Shown: positions 34,895-48,030 of the stretch, in pieces | How positions within the stretch are numbered: position 1 is the first letter of the stretch | How the letters are laid out: each line of letters starts with the position of its first letter | NCBI GenBank assembly: GCA_003024785.1 | Contig: PUQB01000780.1 | Span: forward strand, 35,735 to 99,734 | DNA length: 64,000 nucleotides | Source: Selaginella tamariscina | Lineage: Eukaryota; Streptophyta; Lycopodiopsida; Selaginellales; Selaginellaceae | Direction of reading: 5' to 3' | Position numbers and translations under genes: made by a program | Notes under the pieces: generated by a model | Seen by the model: only the letters and a program-made list of their open reading frames with translations | Databases searched by the model: none | What the model was told of the DNA's origin: nothing

Positions 34895-35860
34895 TGTCAG
34901 AGTTTTTACCTAGTGCCACAAAGGCGGCTTGCCAGGTGCCAACCCTAGAATCCCCTCTCGGAAACCCCATGGAACCTGGTAAAGTAACCCGTATTAGAAC
35001 CCAAGCCTTAGGAAGTCAAACCCTAGTTGACTAAGTCCTCGAACGAGACTCACCTTGTGAATCAAGATACACGGACTAACTAAGCTTTAGGTGTCGTTCC
35101 TAGCTTGGCGTGGTTGAGGCGGCCGGAGCAAGGCCTCAACCACTAGTTTTGCAGAACGTGAACTTGGGCAATGCCTTTGAGCTTGCGAGCAGGTTTTCGA
35201 ACCAAGGAATCTGACCAACTCCTTGGAAGTGACGTGCCCCTATCTCAAAGGCAAGATCCTGCCAACGATAAGGATAGTCTAACCCTAGGGGGGTTATACC
35301 CCTGTCGTGTGGAAGTTTGAGCGGCACAACGAAGGGTTGCACCTTGACGACACAAGCTTAGCTTGCATCGGTAGGAGGTTAACGAGCTCTCTTTTGAACC
35401 CAGGAAGCCTCACTACATATACTCTACCTTATTTATGTGACGGACCCCCCCCCCCTCCCCCTAAGTGAGTAAGTGGGCTAGCACGGAAATGCCAGCCCTT
35501 AGAGAAAATGGTTGTCCTAACCTAATCCTAAACCTAACCCCTAGGGGGGGGTTCAGGACGTGGGGTTAGGGCAACCCTAGGGTTAAGTCAACCCTAGGGG
35601 TGTCCCTAACCCTTATTTTGACAAGCTATAATTTGCAAAGAACCCTAACTTGGAACGTCAAAACGGGGGAGAGTTTCTAGAAGGTAAGTTCTAGCTTCGC
35701 CTAGAGTTTCCTGCAAATACCTAATGACACCCGGCCGGACCATCACTAGATTCCCAAGTGCACTAAACAGGCCTGTTTCCTACTACATCTAGGGTTCGTC
35801 ACACAACTCGGTAAGTAACAATAGTCAAACCCAAAGTAAGAGTCATTAAAAACTATGACA
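34895..35860 (-). repeat. 3' LTR of the chromovirus
   Basis: TGTCAGAGTTTTTACC to AAACTATGACA on the plus strand. It contains telomere-like runs (CCCTAAACCTAACCCCTAG-type) and a C run in CGGACCCCCCCCCC. A TATA-like TTATTTATGTGACGG marks the probable promoter. Confidence 0.9.
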
Positions 35861-35876
35861 CACTCCCCGCCTTGGA
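35861..35876 (-). other. Polypurine tract
   Basis: On the minus strand, CAAGGCGGGGAGTG immediately precedes the 3' LTR and is the plus-strand primer site for reverse transcription. Related fragments have AAAGGTGGGGTG (45.8 kb) and AAAGTGGGGAGTA (58.5 kb) at the same place. Confidence 0.75.
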
Positions 35877-36234
35877 AATGTCAACGTCCTCGTTGACGTC
35901 TAACTCCAAGACTAGATTAGGTTAGGAAAAATTAACTGAAAACTAATGCTAATCACTCTATGCGGAGTCAGCAAAAAGTTCACAAGTTTTATTACCCCCT
36001 TGCATTACGCGAAGCCAAATACTTCAGAACCGTCATTCACTAAGCAAGAACTCAGCTGCCGGAGGCACCACCTGCGACAAGAAGTCATTTGGAGACCTTT
36101 TGCACGTCTGTAAACTGTCACCTGACACAGACAACAAGTTAGTTAATTTCTTTAAGTTAACTAGAATTTATATTGGAGGCCTCTAGTTAAGGTTGTCTGT
36201 CGGCCCCTAGGTTAATAAGAAAAACTTTATTTCT

Positions 36235-39200
36235 TAATCAGTTTGAGATCTCGCCTCAAACTCATTCACTAACTCCATTGCGTTCTGCAGACTCTCCAAT
36301 GGTTCCCATGTCGACTCGCATGCCGGTACCCTTTCCACTTAAAAGATATTCATGTTTACGTTTTGCCGTCCATGAATATTTCGCCCCTTTAATATCGCCT
36401 CAACTTCAAATTCTTTCTCCTCACCAACTAACTCTGGAGGCGGACGCAAACTATGATATCTATGTGGATGTTTCTCACCTTGTGGAATGGCTCGAGCAAG
36501 TTGACATGAAACACATTGTGTATTGTTCCTAACTCTGGAGGAAAGATCTAACCCATAAGCCACTTTCCCTACTGCTTCACCACCTTGTATGGCCTATGTA
36601 GTGCGATAGAAACTTCTTCGAAAGAGTTGTTGGAACCTTCAGGTTTTGGTACTCAACAATACCATGTCCCCAACCTGATACTCTACATCCCGTCGATGCT
36701 TATCGTACTGCTGACGATACCTTTCCTGTGCTGCAGCCATCGCTTGACGAGCAGCTTCCCATGTTCGATACAATTGTCCCGTGAACTCTGCTACAGATGG
36801 AACTCGATTGCTATCGTCTTTCGGTAACACCATACTCTGAGGAATACCACCCTTATTCCCAGTTAACACTTCCATCGGGCTACATCCGATTGCAGTGTGT
36901 GTCGAGTTATTGTAACATATCTCAGCCATATCCAAGTGTTCAGCCCAATCAAGTTGATCACCTTGAACATAGCATCTGAGATAGTCCTCGACTTGTCGGT
37001 TCACTCTCTCGTTTGACCATCAGTTTGCGGATGGTAGCGTACTGAACTTGAGCATCGTACCAAACTGCTTAAACAACGTTCCCCAAAACTTGCCCGTAAA
37101 TCGAGGATCCCGATCTGAGATCATCGTTTCCGGTAGCCCGCGCACTCTTATGACTTCGTGGAAGAACAACTTGCTGCTTGAATTGCATTCACTGTCTCTA
37201 CAGTTGGAATGAAATGAGCAACCTTTGAAAACCGATCGACTACCACCATGAGCGTTAAAACCACAAGATTTTGGCAATCCCATGATAAAGTCCAAAGTAA
37301 CACTTTGAAATGGCCGCTCTGGAATCGGTATACACTGCAACTTCCCAGCTCGTTTTTGCGATCGGCTCTTTACTTGTTGACATGTGGGGCATGTCTTGAC
37401 ATACTTGGCAACATCATCTATCATACCCGGCCAATAGAATCCCTGTTTCAACAAAGCCAACGTCTTATGCCTTCCACCATGTCCTGCCAAAGGAACGTCG
37501 TGATGCTCTCTTAACAAGCCTCTCCCTCCATGTCCCTTCTGGAACATAGAGTCTCTTTTCTTTATAATAAAGAACTCCATCTCGTACCGCAAAATGCGCC
37601 TGTTTGAGTGCATCCATTCGACTTTCTATTCCTGCTGGAATATTACCATCTCTTCGTAACTGATGAACTTGTTTCCTCTTTGCCACCAGGCTCAAAGCCT
37701 CCTTAGCAAACTTGTCCTGAGGATACGCCGTCACAAATTCATCCACCAAAGTTGACACGGTGCTGACATAACACGAAGATGACCCTTTCCTACTGAGTGC
37801 ATCAGCTACCACATTGTCCTTTTCCCGCCTTATGTCTGATTTCAGGCTGGAACCGTGACAACTTCTGCTGCCATCTGGCATACTTTGGCGATAGCTCGGC
37901 TGCGTTTCAAAATACCTTAGAGTTACACTATCTGTCCAAACCACAGTGCCATGACTTGGAAGATAATGACGCCAATACTCCAAGGAAGCAACAATAGCAT
38001 ACATCTCCTTTTCGTGAGTAGGCCATCGAGTTTGCGCGGCATCTAACTTCTTCGAGAAAAAGGACACTGGATGTCCTTTCTGTTGCAATACACCACCAAT
38101 TGCAAAGTCGGAAGCGTCACATTCTACTTCAAAGGGATCTTCAAAGATGGGCAACTGCAAAACTGGCTCAGAAGAGATAGCCTCTTTGAGTTTGACGAAT
38201 GCACGTTGGCACTCTGGAGTCCAATGCCATGGAATGTTTCGTAAGATCTGTCAATGGGGCCGCTATTTCCGAGTAACCCTTTATGAATCTTCGGTAATAC
38301 CCTGTCAGACCAAGAAATGATCTAACTTCATGCACGTCTTTTAAAGTCATCCACTCAGTAATAGCTTGAATTTTCTTTGGGTCCATGGCAACCTCCCCAC
38401 CTGAGATCAAGTGTCCCAAGAAATCTATCTTGGTTTGACCAAATGCGCACTTGCTTTCTTTAGCATACAACTGGTTCTCTCTCAACCTCTGAAACACTTT
38501 TTCTAAGTGTTCCACATGTTCTTCAATTGTCGAACTGAAAATCAGAATGTCATCAATATACACCACTACGAACTCGTCTAGATAGTAGTCTCTAAACACA
38601 TCATCCATCATTGTGCAAAAAGTTGCTGGAGCATTGCACAACCCGAATGGCAAGACTAGAAACTCAAATGATCCATAACGCGTTCGAAAAGCGGTCTTCT
38701 CAATGTCATTCTCTGCTACCCGAATCTGATGGTACCCCGATCTCAAGTCTATTCTTGAAAATACTTTGCTTTTGATAGCTATCAAATAAGTCGTCCACTC
38801 TGGAAGAGGATACTTATTTTTGATAGTTATCGCGTTCAGCTCGATAGTCCACACACATTCGCATCGTACCATCCTTTTTCATTACAAACAAGATAGGTGC
38901 ACCATATGGCGATCGACTAGGTCGAATGTGTCCTCGACCAATCAATTCTGTCAGCTGTCTCTTCAATTCTACTAACTCTTGAGGATTCAACCGATATGGG
39001 GCTCTTGCCGGTGGAGACGAACCTGGCAAAATCTCTATCTGTGGTCCACAGCTCGACGTGGAGGTAACTCAGGCGGCAAAGTCTTCTGGCAACACATCCT
39101 AAACATGTTCAAGACTTCCAAAATAGGTTCGGAACAGATTCTTGACCATCTCCTATTTTGACTTCACCAGTATCCAAAACCATTGCAAGAAACACACGTT

Positions 39201-39843
39201 CCCGATGTCTAACTGCCTTACGCAACTGAGTTAAGGTAAGGAACATAGGATTCCAATCCTTATCAGTTAGCGTTTCCATTTGAGCGTGTTTTCTAATGTC
39301 TCTTTATCTGCTGCAAGCGTGATTCGATTATCTCCGGAACCCCTCATTTCGATTACATGTTTATGGAACCATTCCATACCCAAAAAAGTCAAACCCCGTC
39401 ATATTCAAGACAACTAAGTCTAGCTTAGCCTTCCAATCTTTGATTTGGACAGGAACTGCCCTTGCTATATTATTAGTATTTTGAGAACCTTTGCCAAAAT
39501 TGATCTTTATTTCACACATCTTTATTACATCCAAATTCAATCGACGAGCTAGACTAGTCGATATGAAGTTGTATGTTGCTCCAGTATCGATCATCATTCG
39601 GACTCGGTCCCCTCGTATCCTTCCTGTCAAATATAGCAAAGGGTCAGTTTTGTCTTGAATAGCGAATAAGGCAGGTTGTGTCTGGCACAACATTACCTCT
39701 TCTGACTCATCTTCCGGATCTTCAAGCGTTTCTGGTTCAGCAACTTCCTCTTCTACCATCGCCTTGAAATGTCCTGATTGTTGTGAGGGTGCCGGACACT
39801 CTTTAGCAAAATGACCAGGCTTGTTACAATTATAACATTTCAC
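36235..39843 (-). pseudogene. Ty3 pol: protease, RT, RNase H, integrase, chromodomain
   Basis: The zinc knuckle CYNCNKPGHFAKEC opens this frame (about 39838), continued by an aspartic protease MMIDTGATYNFIST. RT reads [45 protein letters not shown] and VVYIDDILIFS (Y-x-DD). RNase H reads ECDASDFAIGGVLQQ. Integrase has the HHCC zinc finger (HHDVPLAGHGGRHKT...CPTCQQVKS), SVTLDFIMGLPKS and ISDRDPRFTGKFW. A GPY-like region follows, then a chromodomain EVEAILKGRNIHG ... ESTWEPLESLQNAMELVNEF, cut by one shift and one stop. The chromodomain places it among chromoviruses, which target heterochromatin. Shifts occur near 38870, 38165, 37470, 37015 and 36350. Confidence 0.9.
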
Positions 39844-40920
39844 GACCCCGCCTGCGGAACGCGGGGGAGCAGACTTTGGAGCCGATCCTTTGGCTGCTGA
39901 GGAGGTGGTAACGCCAATGGTTTCCGAAATCCGGTGGGTCTTGATGTGTCCGAAAACTTGGAACTGCCGACAAAGGGACTTGCACTTCGAATTGATGGCG
40001 ATTGATCTGGTCGCCTATCAAACCTTCTGAACCCAGACTTTGGAGGAAACCTCCTTGGTTTAGGTTTTGCTTCCTCCCCTTTGTACAAGTCTTCTAACGA
40101 CATGCCATAAGCAACCTTTTGAGCTGCCTCTTGACATTCCCGATAGCTTGTTGGCTTGTACCTTAAGATTTCTCTTCGCGTCTTCTCATTCAAGCTAGCC
40201 ATGAAGCAACTTCGAGCTTCATCATCGCTCATATTTGGCACCAATCGCCGTACACTTTCGAATCGATAAACGTGGTCCATAGGACTTCCCCGAACTCCCT
40301 GTTGACAAAGTGCCAGGTCAGCACGCAATCGCAAACCGAGATCATCCGGCATATACTGCTTTTTGATCTCCTTTTTCATGTGCTTCCAGCTGTTTCGGTA
40401 TCCACGTTCACCTTCAACAATTCGCCACCAAGTCTTAGCTTCTTCTTTAAGAAACTGCTTGGCACATGCAACCTTTTCTGTCTTTCTCACGGAAGCAGCC
40501 TCGAAATAGCTTTCCATATCATACAACCAGTCATCCAAAACCTTGTAATCCTTTGAACCCATGAAACTCGAAGGCTTTACCGGTTTGAATTTACTGGGAC
40601 CTCCACCACTACTTCCGTCGAAGAATCTGATTCAGAGGAACCTGACTCTGAGTCATGCTTCTTCTTCTTTTTCCGTGTGTCTGGTTGCGGAACATCTGGC
40701 ACTGCCGTATTCGTTGGAATCCGAACGGCAACATTATCGATTCGGTCGTTCAACCCAAACATCCCCTCGAAGTTCGTTTAGGGCATCCATCATTATTTCT
40801 CGCCAACCAGGTCGTTGCTAACCTAGGGGGTCGACCTGGATCAGCCTCATCCATCTCCTCATTTTGAGCCTCTGCGACAGCCCTCTCTGCCTCAGGCTCT
40901 GGTTGCTTTCTCTTGCTCAT
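39840..40920 (-). pseudogene. Ty3 gag
   Basis: The start MSKRKQPEPEAE (ATG at 40920) leads into an acidic region with a Lys run (DTRKKKKKHDSESG). The retrotransposon gag core follows (VLDDWLYDMESYFEAA, KTWWRIVEGERG, SYRECQEAAQKV) and a basic/Pro-rich tail. Frameshifts near 40760, 40580 and 39842 separate the pieces. The nucleocapsid zinc knuckle lies in the next frame. Confidence 0.85.
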
Positions 40921-41233
40921 CGTATTGAACCCTAGTTCAACACTCGGAGAATATGCTTGGAATATTCCCAATGTGAAGTTGGAAACACCCTGCACAGGTT
41001 GTACACCCACACACATCAGCTTAAACTAGCATAAGACTTTCGGACATACCTAGAATCTCACGCCGACTCACTGAGCAAGTGTTCTCCGAAGTTTGACAAC
41101 TCACAGGATCAAACTCTCTGCGCAGAATACAGACATGTCAACCGAAAGCAATAGAGTATATCAAGAATTTAGAGTTATCTAAACATTGAAACACCCTATG
41201 ACTTAAGGCAGTCCTACTGACCGCAGAGAACTT

Positions 41234-41247
41234 GCTCCGATACCAAT
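41234..41247 (-). other. Primer-binding site (tRNA-Met type)
   Basis: TTGGTATCGGAGC on the minus strand, one or two bases after the 5' LTR end, differs by one base from the common plant iMet PBS TGGTATCAGAGC. Confidence 0.8.
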
Positions 41248-42219
41248 TGTCAGAGTTTTTACCTGGTGCCACAAAGGCGGCTTGCCAGGTGCCAACCCTG
41301 GAATCCCCTCTCTGGAAACCCCACGGAATCTGGTAAAGTAACCCGTATTAGGAACCCAAGCCTTAGGAACTCAAACCCTAACTGACTAAGTCCACGAACG
41401 AGACTCACCTTGTGAATCAGGATACACGGACTAGCCGAGCTTTAGGTGTCGTTCCTAGCTTGGCGTGGTTGAGGCGGCCGGAGCAAGGCCTCAACCACTA
41501 GTTTGCGGAACGTGAACTCGGGCAATGCCTTTGAGCTTGCGAGCAGGTTTTCGGACCAAGGAATCTACTAACTCCTTGGAAGTGACGTGCCCCTTCTCAA
41601 AGGCAAGATCCTGCCAACGATAAGGATAGTCTAACCCTAGGGTGGGTTGTACCCCTGTCGTGTGGAAGTTTGGGCGGCACAACGAGGGTTGCACCTTGAC
41701 GACACAAGCTTAGCTTGCACCGGTAGGAGGTTAACGAGCTCTCTTTTGAACCCAGGAAGCCTCACTACATATACTCTACCTTATTTATGTGACGGACCCC
41801 CCCCCCCTGTTTACCTAAATGAGTAAGTGGGCTGGCACGGAAATGCCAGCCCTTAGAGAAAATGGTTGTCCTAACCTAACCCTAAACCTAACCCCTAGGG
41901 GGGGGTATTAGGGCGTGGGGTTAGGGCAACCCTAGGGTTAGGTCAACCCTAGGGTGTCCCTAACCCTTATTTTGACAAGCTATATTTGCAAAGAACCCTA
42001 ACCTGGAACGTCAAACGGGGGAGAGTTTCTAGAAGGTAAGTTCTAGCTTGCCTAGAGTTTCCTGCAAATACCTAATGACACCCGGCCGGACCATCACTAG
42101 ATACCCAAGTGCACTAAACGGGCCTGTTTCCTACTACATCTAGGGTTCGTACACAACTCGGTAAGTAACAACAGTCAAACCCCAAAGTAAAGGGTCGAGT
42201 CATAGTAAAAACTATGACA
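41248..42219 (-). repeat. 5' LTR of the chromovirus
   Basis: TGTCAGAGTTTTTACC to AAACTATGACA on the plus strand, 972 bp, paired with 34895-35860. It is followed by the target duplication AAACA. Confidence 0.9.
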
Positions 42220-42224
42220 AAACA

Positions 42225-44650
42225 TGCCCATTTTTACTATGGCCAAAGTATTCTCTCAACTGGAAAATAATAAAGTACAACTATTAGAAAAACAAAAAAA
42301 AAAAAGAAAAGAAAAAAAAAAGAAAACAACTTACATGTGACGAAGCTTGGTCCCATGCTGCTGCAAAAACACGTATACTAGGACCTCCTGTGTCAATGGT
42401 GCCATGTTCGATGATGCCTTTTCCCTTGTAACCATATTGGAATGCTGGTCTTGGAATTTGTTTAAACATGTCCGAATGAAAATAGCTATCAAAGTAGAAG
42501 TACTCACTATCTTCAAGTACCTAGTAAATACAATATTAGAAGAATATGAACTTGAAGAAAAAAAAAAGTACAAACCACTTGCCGAGCCACAGGAACATCC
42601 TTCCTATATAGTGGAGAGAATGTCTTCATGATAACTTCATCAAATATAAAGTCATGCATATCCGCAAATATCTCTTCTGCAGCCTTTAGCAATTCCCTTT
42701 TCTTTTGCATGGGTTTCACTCTCCAACTGTAACTTCTCCTTTTCCACCTGTTTTCTGAGCTTTTGCTAAGCCTCAAGCCACCTAGACTCCATGTTGTTGT
42801 ACTTCTCATGATAAGCAATAGCAAGTGTGATGTGGTTTTTATCCAGTATTACAAATGCTGCTTGAAATTGTAGAAAAGCCCTCCACAATATCAAAATGGA
42901 GGTGCCAAAGTTATCAAAAGGTGGAAAGAGTATCCCTGCACATTGATAGAAGTGAGGAATTGCTTATACAAAAAAGAACATTACCTCTAGCTGCCTTTGG
43001 CACTAATTCATTAGCATGATCATGAGGTGAGACAATTCTTCCTTAAGAAGAAATGAAGGAGTAGCCTCTTCAGGAAGTCCATGTGCAGTTGACAAACTAC
43101 ATTGTGGAACTTCTAAAGATCCAAAACATGAACCTGCATGCATGCAAATAGTAAGAATAAACATATAAATAAGTGCACCTTTTGACTTACTAAGAGGTGT
43201 TCCATTTGTTGTTGACGTCTCTAAGTTGAAGAATTCATCAATGTCTTTGTTTTCCATGTTGAAATCTTCAGTTGCATCTTCCGCTAGCTCAACTTCTTTG
43301 TGGATAGTGGTTGGATCATCCTCCTCAAGTACATGCTTCCACAAGCTCATTGGGATCCTCATAAGTTGCATAATTCTCAACTTCTATCTCTAGCGGTTCC
43401 TTAACAATCTTTTTGGGATGAGGATGTTGAAGTCTTCTTTCCTTCTACACAAGCTCACGCTCAGCAGTTTGAAAATAAAACTTTTGCTGCCAAGGTTTAG
43501 GTGCTCTTCCTTCCATAATAGCATGACTGAAGGCTGTCCTTTGTAATGTAGCCTGTTCGGTGAACTGGTGTGTCCGGACTATACACAGCAAGGAAGTAGC
43601 TTGCCTCTCCAACTGACAGTGGATGAACACTAATGCCGGCTCTCTTGACCCAATACCTTTTGGCCTCCGCTTCTCTTGTTCATCTATCTTGAGCTTCGCA
43701 AGTAGCTGGACTGCAACGGCTTTTTGAGCTATCCCAGGAGGGAACTCTTCAAAACACTTATAACCATCTCCCCATTTTAAATCTGCTAGAACATTCACCT
43801 CCACTGGCAGTAACTTCTTGTGTTTAGTATAGGTACGGTTCTTGTCCACAACAATAGCACATGCCACACTCACGCTAAACCAACGAGAAATCAACTTCAA
43901 GTTAACAGCAGCCAAGGTTGAACTGTTCAGATGTGTACGTCGTTTGCTATTGACTCTAGCAGTGTCATCCACCATTTTGGTAACTGCTTCACTTAGCAAC
44001 GTAGATGATCCATATGTATTCTACAAACACAAAATTATTGGACCATTTACATTTAAACCAAGAAAAATTACCCTTGCTGTAGTTGTCATCTCCAGCATTC
44101 GACTTGGTGAAGGTTTGAATGCTCTAGAAGTTTCAAACCTCATTTGACATCCTAAAAGTACATCTTAGTAATTACAAAAAAAAAAATGGCAAACACAAAG
44201 TAAAAAAGCATACCATTCTAGGTAGCACTTCAGCTAGAAGTCCTTGTCTAGAGCATTCTCTTGTTGAGAAGTCATTGCATTTCTGTAATGGAAGAGCAAG
44301 CTTCAACAAAATGTGAAAAAAAATTACCTCTCTATTTGTAGTCTTAGATGGAATGAAAGCTGAACGTGCATTGTCCTCATCAATATTCTGCAAGTTTAGA
44401 GAAACTAAATGAACTTCAAGTGCTTGAACATACCTCTGAGCTATCATCTTCTACTACAATGGGTTTTTGTTGCTGTATAGAAGCTTGTGAAACTCGCCGT
44501 GAAACACCAACCTCAATCTAAATGAGCATTTAGTGCATCAATTGAAAGGAAATCTGCTCAAGGTGCAATTTTCCTTCTTCTTGGAGATGTCTTCAATGGA
44601 GAAATAATGTCCAAACCCACTGCTTTCCTCTTTTGCCGAGTCATCTGCAT
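42225..44650 (-). pseudogene. N-terminal part of the HECT-like gene, upstream of the Ty3 insertion
   Basis: Minus-strand open stretches read STLLSEAVTKMVDDTARVNS, LAAVNLKLISRWFSVSVACA, KRRPKGIGSREPALV (about 43999-43445), an acidic stretch (HKEVELAEDATEDF, about 43300-43200), and EEIFADMHDFIFDEVIMKTF (about 42700-42600). No domain is recognised in this part. It continues across the Ty3 element at 34889, since both flanks carry AAACA and both code on the same strand. Frames change several times, by introns or indels; GT/AG-like borders are present but were not resolved. An A-rich tract at 42291-42325 lies near the insertion. Confidence 0.4.
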
Positions 44651-45135
44651 TGGAATGTGAGAAAACAAAAAATAGGAATGAAAAAAATCTTACCGGTGCC
44701 ATGAAGCTTGGCTCCTAGGGCTCACACCGCCTAAGTCAATTAAATGCCTATCTAATTTTGGATTCAATCTAGGCCATTGAGGCAATCAACGGTCAGCCAT
44801 GCATAGATGAGATCATCATATGCTTGGATGAATATGCTAGATTCCATATATGGGTTGAATTTCCTAGTTTCCACATAGTTTCTAAGAAAGGTATGTTAGC
44901 TTATCTGGTCTTGAACTGGTCGGTGTTATGAAAGAGTACAAGTTAGATTGCGAAAGACGAATGGTAGAGCTATCACACTTGGTTGTAGATTTGACTCAAT
45001 TGATTCCTATCAGGAATAAATTATGTTAATGAACACACAAAATGGATGGCATTGGCAATTGGTATGACCTTGTTGTATACATGTGTACGGCCATGCGCCT
45101 CTGTGATCGCCTCTGGCCAAATTGACATGTCTACA
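44651..45135. other. No recognised gene
   Basis: This may be the 5' flank of the HECT-like gene. Short plus-strand open stretches (CHTWL-type, near 44940-45060) match no family that can be named. Confidence 0.4.
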
Positions 45136-47534
45136 AAGAACAAGGTTTCAGGAATAGTACTTTAGTATTGGAAAAGAACTTGATTCCGATAAAGTCTCAT
45201 ACCTAGTCTGAATGTAACTATATACTAACAAGGGATAGGTACAGTAGCAAACCTTACATAAAGGGGTAATGAGAAACACCAAGGGATACAAAACAGTGAG
45301 GCTATAATACCGTGACATGTGGAAATGTGGAACAATTGAAGAAACATGAAGGCATTTGGTTAAGCACTTGAGATGGACGTCAAAGTGCTTGTTGTGTGCT
45401 AAGACGACAGGGTCGTTAATAGCGTTTGATATTAAGGAATAAAGCAAGTCTTTATTTGTTATTAACCAAGGGGCTGGCAACAACACTAACTAGAGGCCTC
45501 CAATATAAATTCTAATTAAGTAAAGAAATTAACCAGTGTTGTGTGCGTCGAGTGACAGACTTTGCAGATGTGCAAAAGGTTCCAAGTGACTTCATGTCGT
45601 AGGTGGTGCCTCCGACATCTGGGTTTTACGACTCAGTGAACGACGGTTCTGAAGTACTTGGTTTCGCGTAATGCAAGGGGGCTAATAAAACTTATGTGAA
45701 CTTTTGGCTGACTCCACATAGAGTAATATGTTAGTTTTGGTTAATTTTTTCTAACATTATCTAGTCTTGGAGTTGGACGTCAAACGAGGACGTTGACATT
45801 TTCAAAGGTGGGGTGTGTCATAGTTTTTACTATGACTCAGCCCTTTACTTTGGACATTGACTGCTGTTATCTACTGTACTATGTTATGGACCCTAAATGT
45901 AGTGAGAAACAACCCCGCTTAGTGCACTTAGGTGTTTAGGGGTAATCCGGCCGACTATCTTTAGATGTCGTGAGAAACTCTAAGCGAAGGTAGCACTTAT
46001 CTTCTAGAAAACCCACCCTCAATTTTGACGTCCTAGTTAAGATGAGTTTGGCATGTTAAATAGGGTTAGGAACACCCCTAGGGTTGACCTAACCCTAGGG
46101 TTGCCCTAACCCACGCCCTAAAACCCCCACCCCCCTTGGGTAGGGTTTAGGGGTAGGGGTTAGTGTGCAAACTCATCTCATTAATAAGGGGCTGGCATTT
46201 AGTGCCAGCCCACTTACACATACAGGAAAAGAGGGGGGGGGGGCTCCGTCACATAAATAAGGTAGAGTATATGTAGGAGAGCTCCTGGGTTCATGAATGA
46301 GTTCGTTGCTCTTCTGCCGGTGCAAACTTTAGCTTGTGTCGTTAAGGTACAACCCTCTATTGTGCCGCCCTAACTTCCAGATGATAGGGGTATGTTCCAC
46401 CTTCGGGGTAGCTTATCCTTAACGTTAACGAATCCATGCCTGGGAGGTCTTGTCGGGATGTACGTTCCAAGAGGCAGAGGTTGTGGCTTGTCTTTAGCCT
46501 CCTCCTCCACGTCAAGCTAGGTGTAGCACTCATAGCCAAGCAAGGCACATCCGTGTCCTTGACCGGTTGTGAGTGTGGGACCTTGTTTGACAGGTTCACA
46601 TTACCAATTCCTGAGGGTTCACTAAGGGGTTCTAGAGTTGGCATTTAAGGGCCACGTTGGTGGTACTTAGTGCAACTCTCGAATCTAAGGGCTATGGCAT
46701 GATAGCCCACATCGTGGAAGGCATTGTCATATGGAGATGTGACACTGGGTTAAAAGTCACAAGATACAATGCCTGAGGCATGCCCTTTGGGGTTGTGTCA
46801 TGGGCTTGTCACCAAGGGGTTGGATACTCTGACAAACAAGCATGCTTGTGCTTGTGCTAGGGTGCTAAGCTTTGGCATTTGCTCAAGGGAGGTTAGGTCT
46901 TGTAACTAGGTGTGCTTAGGCACACTTGGCTAGGGGAGTGTTCTCCTTGGAATCTAGGGGTTAAACAACCTAAGCTTGTTAGCAAGAGCCTTTTGTGAAG
47001 CACTTGCAAGGTCATGTACTTAGGGTTATCCAAGCCTAGCCTTAGGAAATTTGCTTAGCAGAACACTCGTGTCCACCTATGGCGCACACTCGTGTCCTCA
47101 CTAAGTACTAGCCCTAGGTCTAGGGTATGACTTGGTCACTCAAACCTTAGGGGTTAGTCGTGGTTCAGGGTACCCTTGTCGCTCTAAAGGGGTTGTACTC
47201 TCGGATGAGGGTGATTCCTCAAGGGGTAAGTGACGATGCCTTAGCTCTATCACGGGGTTATGTGTGAGACACATCTCCTTTGTGGGGTTAGGGCATGAGC
47301 ATGTCTAGGTTTAACTAGGACAGGATCCTAAAGTCTACTCGGGTTATTCTCTAGGGTTCAAGGGATGGTCATTCTAGGGGACTTAGGGTAGGACTCTAAG
47401 TCTTTTGCCTAATTGGGCCCCTGAGTCAGACTCTTAAGGTTATCTTGGAAGACTTAGCGTTGCTCACACAGGGTGATGACGTCGAAGGGCCACTTGGCAG
47501 CCATGTGTTGGCCCTTTGGGTTAAAACTCTGACA
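45136..47534 (+). mobile_element. 5'-truncated LTR element fragment (block Q, copy A)
   Basis: 45136-45815 matches the 3' untranslated internal part of the Ty3 element at 35.9-36.2 kb (shared CTAGAGGCCTCCAATATAAA, GAAGTACTTGGTTTCGCGTA). It is followed by a polypurine tract and the LTR at 45816-47534. No gag-pol remains. A near-identical copy lies at 57814-60186. Confidence 0.75.
45816..47534 (+). repeat. LTR, long (1.7-kb) subfamily, copy A
   Basis: TGTCATAGTTTTTACTATGA to TTAAAACTCTGACA. Its first 0.5 kb parallels the 0.97-kb chromovirus LTR; the rest is longer. It contains G8-10 and telomere-like CCCTAGGGTT runs. Related LTRs lie at 28042-29692 (inverted) and 58486-60186. Confidence 0.8.
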
Positions 47535-47996
47535 CCTAGTAATTGAAACCCTAAGTCACACTTTTGTAGAAAATGGTGGTAAAGTTATGACAAAACCATG
47601 GTTTTTTCTTGCCGAAAGTTTTGGAGTATAGTATGCTACACTTTTAACTTTGGGCTGACCTTTTCCTTTCCGTATGCTGCAATGGAAAGTTTTGATATTG
47701 TATGGTGAATCTTCTAGGAAATGAAGAATCACATAAGTAAAGGAGGGTCCTTGTGCAAATAAGTTGGTGACCCCTTTGTCTTTCTTTCGGGAGTATCATC
47801 AATGGGTCACTTGGCACCGGTTCATTTGGTCTTTACTTTTTAAGTTGAATTTGATAAATATAACATATTCTGTTTTCCTTTTAGTGTTTGATTGATACAA
47901 GCTCAATTTTGTCTTCTATTCCTAAAAAAGGATGTCCGTGGTGAAGCTCCCAAAATTTAGGTAGGTCGTTATAGATATCATAATATTATGTATAAA

Positions 47997-48030
<34 letters not shown>

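Larger units (their letters stand above)
34895..42219 (-). mobile_element. Ty3/Gypsy chromovirus, complete with LTRs and TSD
   Basis: Two 966-972 bp LTRs (TGTCATAG...CTCTGACA on the minus strand) enclose gag, protease, RT, RNase H, integrase and a chromodomain in the Ty3 order. The target duplication AAACA is exact at 34890-34894 and 42220-42224. The LTRs are similar but clearly not identical. Coding regions carry several single-base shifts and stops, so it is no longer autonomous. It interrupts a minus-strand HECT-like gene. Confidence 0.95.

Noticed and set aside
37248..37514. Plus-strand open frames within the chromovirus (for example 36585-36827, 37248-37514, 40272-40556)
   Set aside because: Antisense shadows of the gag-pol coding strand.
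45148..45486. Minus-strand frame, repeated at 57888-58157
   Set aside because: It is antisense to the untranslated 3' part of an LTR element. It is conserved only because the block is duplicated.
46357..46648. Frames on both strands inside the LTR, repeated at 59079-59340
   Set aside because: They lie wholly within LTR sequence; the similarity between copies reflects LTR identity.
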